A stretch of DNA of 64,000 nt from Bifidobacterium margollesii (GTDB lineage: Bacteria; Actinomycetota; Actinomycetes; Actinomycetales; Bifidobacteriaceae), in assembly GCF_002860355.1 (NCBI RefSeq), contig NZ_NMWU01000008.1:52429-116428 (forward strand). Reading direction: 5' to 3'. The position numbers and the translations under genes were made by a program. A model generated the notes under the pieces. The model made no database searches. It was not told the DNA's origin and saw nothing but the letters and a program-made list of their open reading frames with translations. This document shows, in pieces, positions 63,908 through 64,000 of this stretch (position 1 is its first letter; each line of letters opens with the position of its first letter).

Positions 63908-64000
63908 GCGACCACCATGCCGATCATCTGCGTGAGCACGCCGTGCTCCTGCTCCACGGGCGCGGGGCAGGCGGCGACCACGTTCGCACGGTCGGTGTCC
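63904..64000 (-). CDS. Phage protein, 3' end only
   Basis: Only the last 31 codons lie in the window (DTDRANVVAACPAPVEQEHGV ... IGMVVA then TGA). The stop overlaps the next gene's ATG by four bases, as elsewhere in this operon. By position it is probably a head-tail connector or neck protein; too little is visible for a family. Confidence 0.55.
   Translation of the reverse strand, partial: DTDRANVVAACPAPVEQEHGVLTQMIGMVVA

Overview
The window is high-GC bacterial chromosome from an actinobacterium, most probably a Bifidobacterium. The inference rests on gene content and order: a divergent lexA/LysM pair with nrdR, an L-lactate dehydrogenase, a PriA-type hisA in a his operon, a ftsZ-sepF-yggT-divIVA-lspA-rluD-dnaE run, a GH32 beta-fructofuranosidase with its LacI regulator and MFS sucrose permease, and SOS boxes of the actinobacterial GAAC-N4-GTTC type. 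No species can be named from the sequence alone.

Layout. 1-3.4 kb: HelD-type helicase (cut by the left edge) and serA. 3.6-5.4 kb: nrdR and a LysM protein, divergent from lexA across an intergenic region with several LexA boxes. 5.4-16.3 kb: ldh and glnA, each followed by an unusual composite hairpin with partial downstream copies; between them hflX, a methyltransferase, hrpA and a formate/nitrite transporter. 16.4-17.9 kb: a DUF2252 protein. 18-23.2 kb: his operon hisD-hisC-hisB-(unknown gene)-hisH-hisA. 23.3-34.9 kb: a long minus-strand stretch with dnaE, rluA-family pseudouridine synthase, lspA, a DivIVA coiled-coil protein, yggT, sepF, ftsZ, dusB and glyS. 35-37.2 kb: thiM and a thiE fused to a thiamine-binding-type domain, behind a leader resembling a diverged TPP aptamer. 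37.2-41.7 kb: sucrose locus (LacI regulator, frameshifted permease, fructofuranosidase). 41.8-43.9 kb: ABC-2 transporter with a YtrA-type GntR repressor. 44-51.6 kb: minus-strand cluster uppS, recO, membrane hydrolase, ispG, dxr and a DivIVA-repeat protein, linking isoprenoid precursor supply to undecaprenyl synthesis and the cell envelope.

51.7-64 kb: a tRNA-Val gene followed immediately by a tyrosine integrase and the late region of a siphovirus-type prophage that runs off the right edge. Late genes are all on the minus strand: connector/tail completion, major tail protein with an Ig-like domain, tail-assembly chaperone pair joined by a -1 frameshift site, tape measure, distal tail and minor tail proteins, tail fibre with a collagen-like stretch, a small membrane protein, amidase endolysin, and holin, closed by a strong terminator.

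The most unusual non-coding structure is the family of composite 3'-end hairpins at ldh and glnA: their outer stems differ in sequence, their inner hairpin is shared, and each has extra copies of one arm downstream. I see no CRISPR array, insertion sequence or rRNA.
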